NCBI GenBank assembly: GCA_043798435.1
Contig: JAZDOR010000143.1
Location: 1 to 5,888, forward strand
Direction of reading: 5' to 3'
DNA: 5,888 bases
From: JAGUXG01 sp043798435
Lineage (GTDB): Bacteria; UBA9089; UBA9088; JAGUXG01
Shown here one piece after another: positions 5,392-5,888 of the stretch (positions are counted from its first letter, which is position 1; every line of letters starts with the position of its first letter). The position numbers and the translations under genes were made by a program. Below the pieces are notes generated by a model that was not told where the DNA came from, made no database searches, and saw only the letters and a program-made list of their open reading frames with translations.

Positions 5392-5547
5392 TACCGAAAA
5401 GAAATTGGTCTACAAAAAAATAACTATTCAGGTTCAGGGGTTAAAGGGTTCAAGGTTCACGGTTAATCCTCTTATTCTCTAACCTTGAACCTCAGAACCA
5501 TAAACGAACACAATTTTGGTAAGCCTGATTTATTGAGCATATCTACC
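5392..5547 (-). repeat. Right inverted-repeat arm, GGTTCAA family
   Basis: Inverted copy of 3029-3202. On the plus strand it shows five heptamers almost in tandem: GGTTCAG (5431-5437), GGTTAAA (5439-5445), GGTTCAA (5447-5453), GGTTCAC (5454-5460) and GGTTAAT (5461-5467). They face inverted units TCTAACC, TTGAACC and CAGAACC at 5478-5500. It has one heptamer fewer than the left arm: GGTTCAA GGTTAGA here, against GGTTCAA AGTTCAA GGTTAGA there (both read in left-arm orientation). It fills most of the gap between the tRNA and the transporter gene and contains no gene. Confidence 0.9.
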
Positions 5548-5639
5548 TACATCTGCCTTAATTATAGCAATTTACTCTGCCTTATGTCCAATCTTTTTTG
5601 ACTAACCTTGATGATAAAGAGGGATAGTAACAATTAAAA

Positions 5640-5674
5640 GTCTAACCAGTCGTTGAAGTTGACGGCGTTTCGCG
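5640..5674. other. Half site resembling an integron attC
   Basis: GTCTAAC (5640-5646) fits the attC core RYYYAAC. After a 5-nt spacer comes GTTGAAG (5652-5658), then GACGGCG, TTT and CGCG, much like the start of many attC sites (a core, a 5-6 nt spacer, a GTT-AAG box, then GACG and TTCGCG). The matching second half, ending in GTTRRRY, is absent from the next 100 bases. Read on the minus strand, the core GTTAGAC would lie after the transporter gene, where a cassette's recombination site would be. No integrase is in the window. It could be a decayed site or a chance likeness. Confidence 0.25.
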
Positions 5675-5680
5675 ATGGGC

Positions 5681-5707
5681 AATAAAAGTGCATCAAGCTC
5701 TTGGCAC
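5681..5707 (-). terminator. Intrinsic terminator of the transporter gene
   Basis: On the minus strand GTGC and CAA pair with TTG and GCAC, with an AT bulge and a GAGC loop (5707-5688), and TTTTATT (5687-5681) follows directly. It begins 37 nt after the transporter stop codon and points the same way, as expected for a Rho-independent terminator. Confidence 0.6.
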
Positions 5708-5744
5708 AGGTTCACTTGAATTTACTATTTGAATATACATCAGC

Positions 5745-5888
5745 CTATCCAAACTCTGCTTCTAATTCAATACCTATTTCCTCTAAAGCAGGCCGAGCGG
5801 TTTTTCGCAAGTGTATTTGTGGGAGGAATAAGACCACAATAAAAGCCATAAACATTAAAATTGTGCTGGTGATAAACAGGGAATCCAT
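5745..5888 (-). CDS. C-terminal end of an MFS-type transporter (partial)
   Basis: The minus strand is open from the window edge to TAG at 5747-5745, giving 47 residues. Residues 4-23 (LFITSTILMFMAFIVVLFLP) form a hydrophobic membrane helix. It is followed by QIHLRKTARPALEEIGIELE, which resembles the end of multidrug-type major facilitator proteins (last helix, then FLPEIPLR and an acidic tail with RPALEE). The ATG at the very edge is probably internal, since the family has over 400 residues, so the start lies outside the window. The job would be proton-driven export of drugs or other small molecules across the inner membrane; the substrate cannot be told from the tail. A terminator follows at 5681-5707. 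The gene converges on the accessory block and is not part of it. Confidence 0.7.
   Translation of the reverse strand: MDSLFITSTILMFMAFIVVLFLPQIHLRKTARPALEEIGIELEAEFG

Noticed and set aside
3015..5555. Target-site duplication outside the inverted repeats
   Set aside because: The bases before 3029 (AAATCAGG) and after 5547 (TACATCTG) do not match, so no insertion footprint can be claimed.

Overview
The window comes from an AT-rich bacterial chromosome (about 40% G+C by eye). Shine-Dalgarno sites are strong (AGGAGG type), metK is of the ordinary bacterial type, and the intergenic DNA is unusually full of short-unit repeats and hairpins. That combination fits an uncultured lineage such as Omnitrophota or 'Desantisbacteria'. 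This is an impression; nothing in the window fixes the taxon.

Layout. 1-454: a long non-coding leader with a truncated heptamer-repeat hairpin, a second stem-loop, a short AATTTCY tandem, a good sigma-70-type promoter (TTGACT-17-TATACT) and a hairpin with a T-tract just ahead of metK. 455-1585: metK, S-adenosylmethionine (SAM) synthetase. 1605-1715: a purine-rich hairpin repeat. 1766-3022: ahcY, S-adenosylhomocysteine (SAH) hydrolase. MetK makes the methyl donor SAM and AhcY removes SAH, the inhibitory product of methyl transfer, so the pair forms two steps of the activated-methyl cycle.

3029-5547 is the accessory part. It is bounded by two inverted copies of one repeat, about 94% identical over a 140-base core, at 3029-3202 and 5392-5547. 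Between them lie a YoeB-type toxin-antitoxin pair (3244-3691), a large archaeal-type AAA/STAND ATPase with a degenerate nuclease-like C-terminus (3723-5324), and a tRNA with anticodon CAU on the minus strand (5290-5363), probably tRNA-Ile2. The last 11 codons of the ATPase frame are read from the antisense strand of that tRNA. A palindromic array of heptamers sits inside the ATPase coding sequence in frame (4842-4916).

5548-5888: a half site resembling an integron attC (5640-5674), an intrinsic terminator on the minus strand (5681-5707), and the last 47 codons of an MFS-type transporter on the minus strand (5745-5888, running off the window), a gene too short here to be found by length alone.

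The most interesting pattern is shared by the repeats. Several unrelated-looking sequences (ATCGCGG, GGTTCAA, TTTCGTG and, more loosely, an octamer around GGAGATA) follow one plan: a few 7-8 nt units in tandem, a short AT-rich loop, then the same units inverted. The two copies of the GGTTCAA element differ by exactly one heptamer, which suggests that the heptamer is the unit gained or lost.
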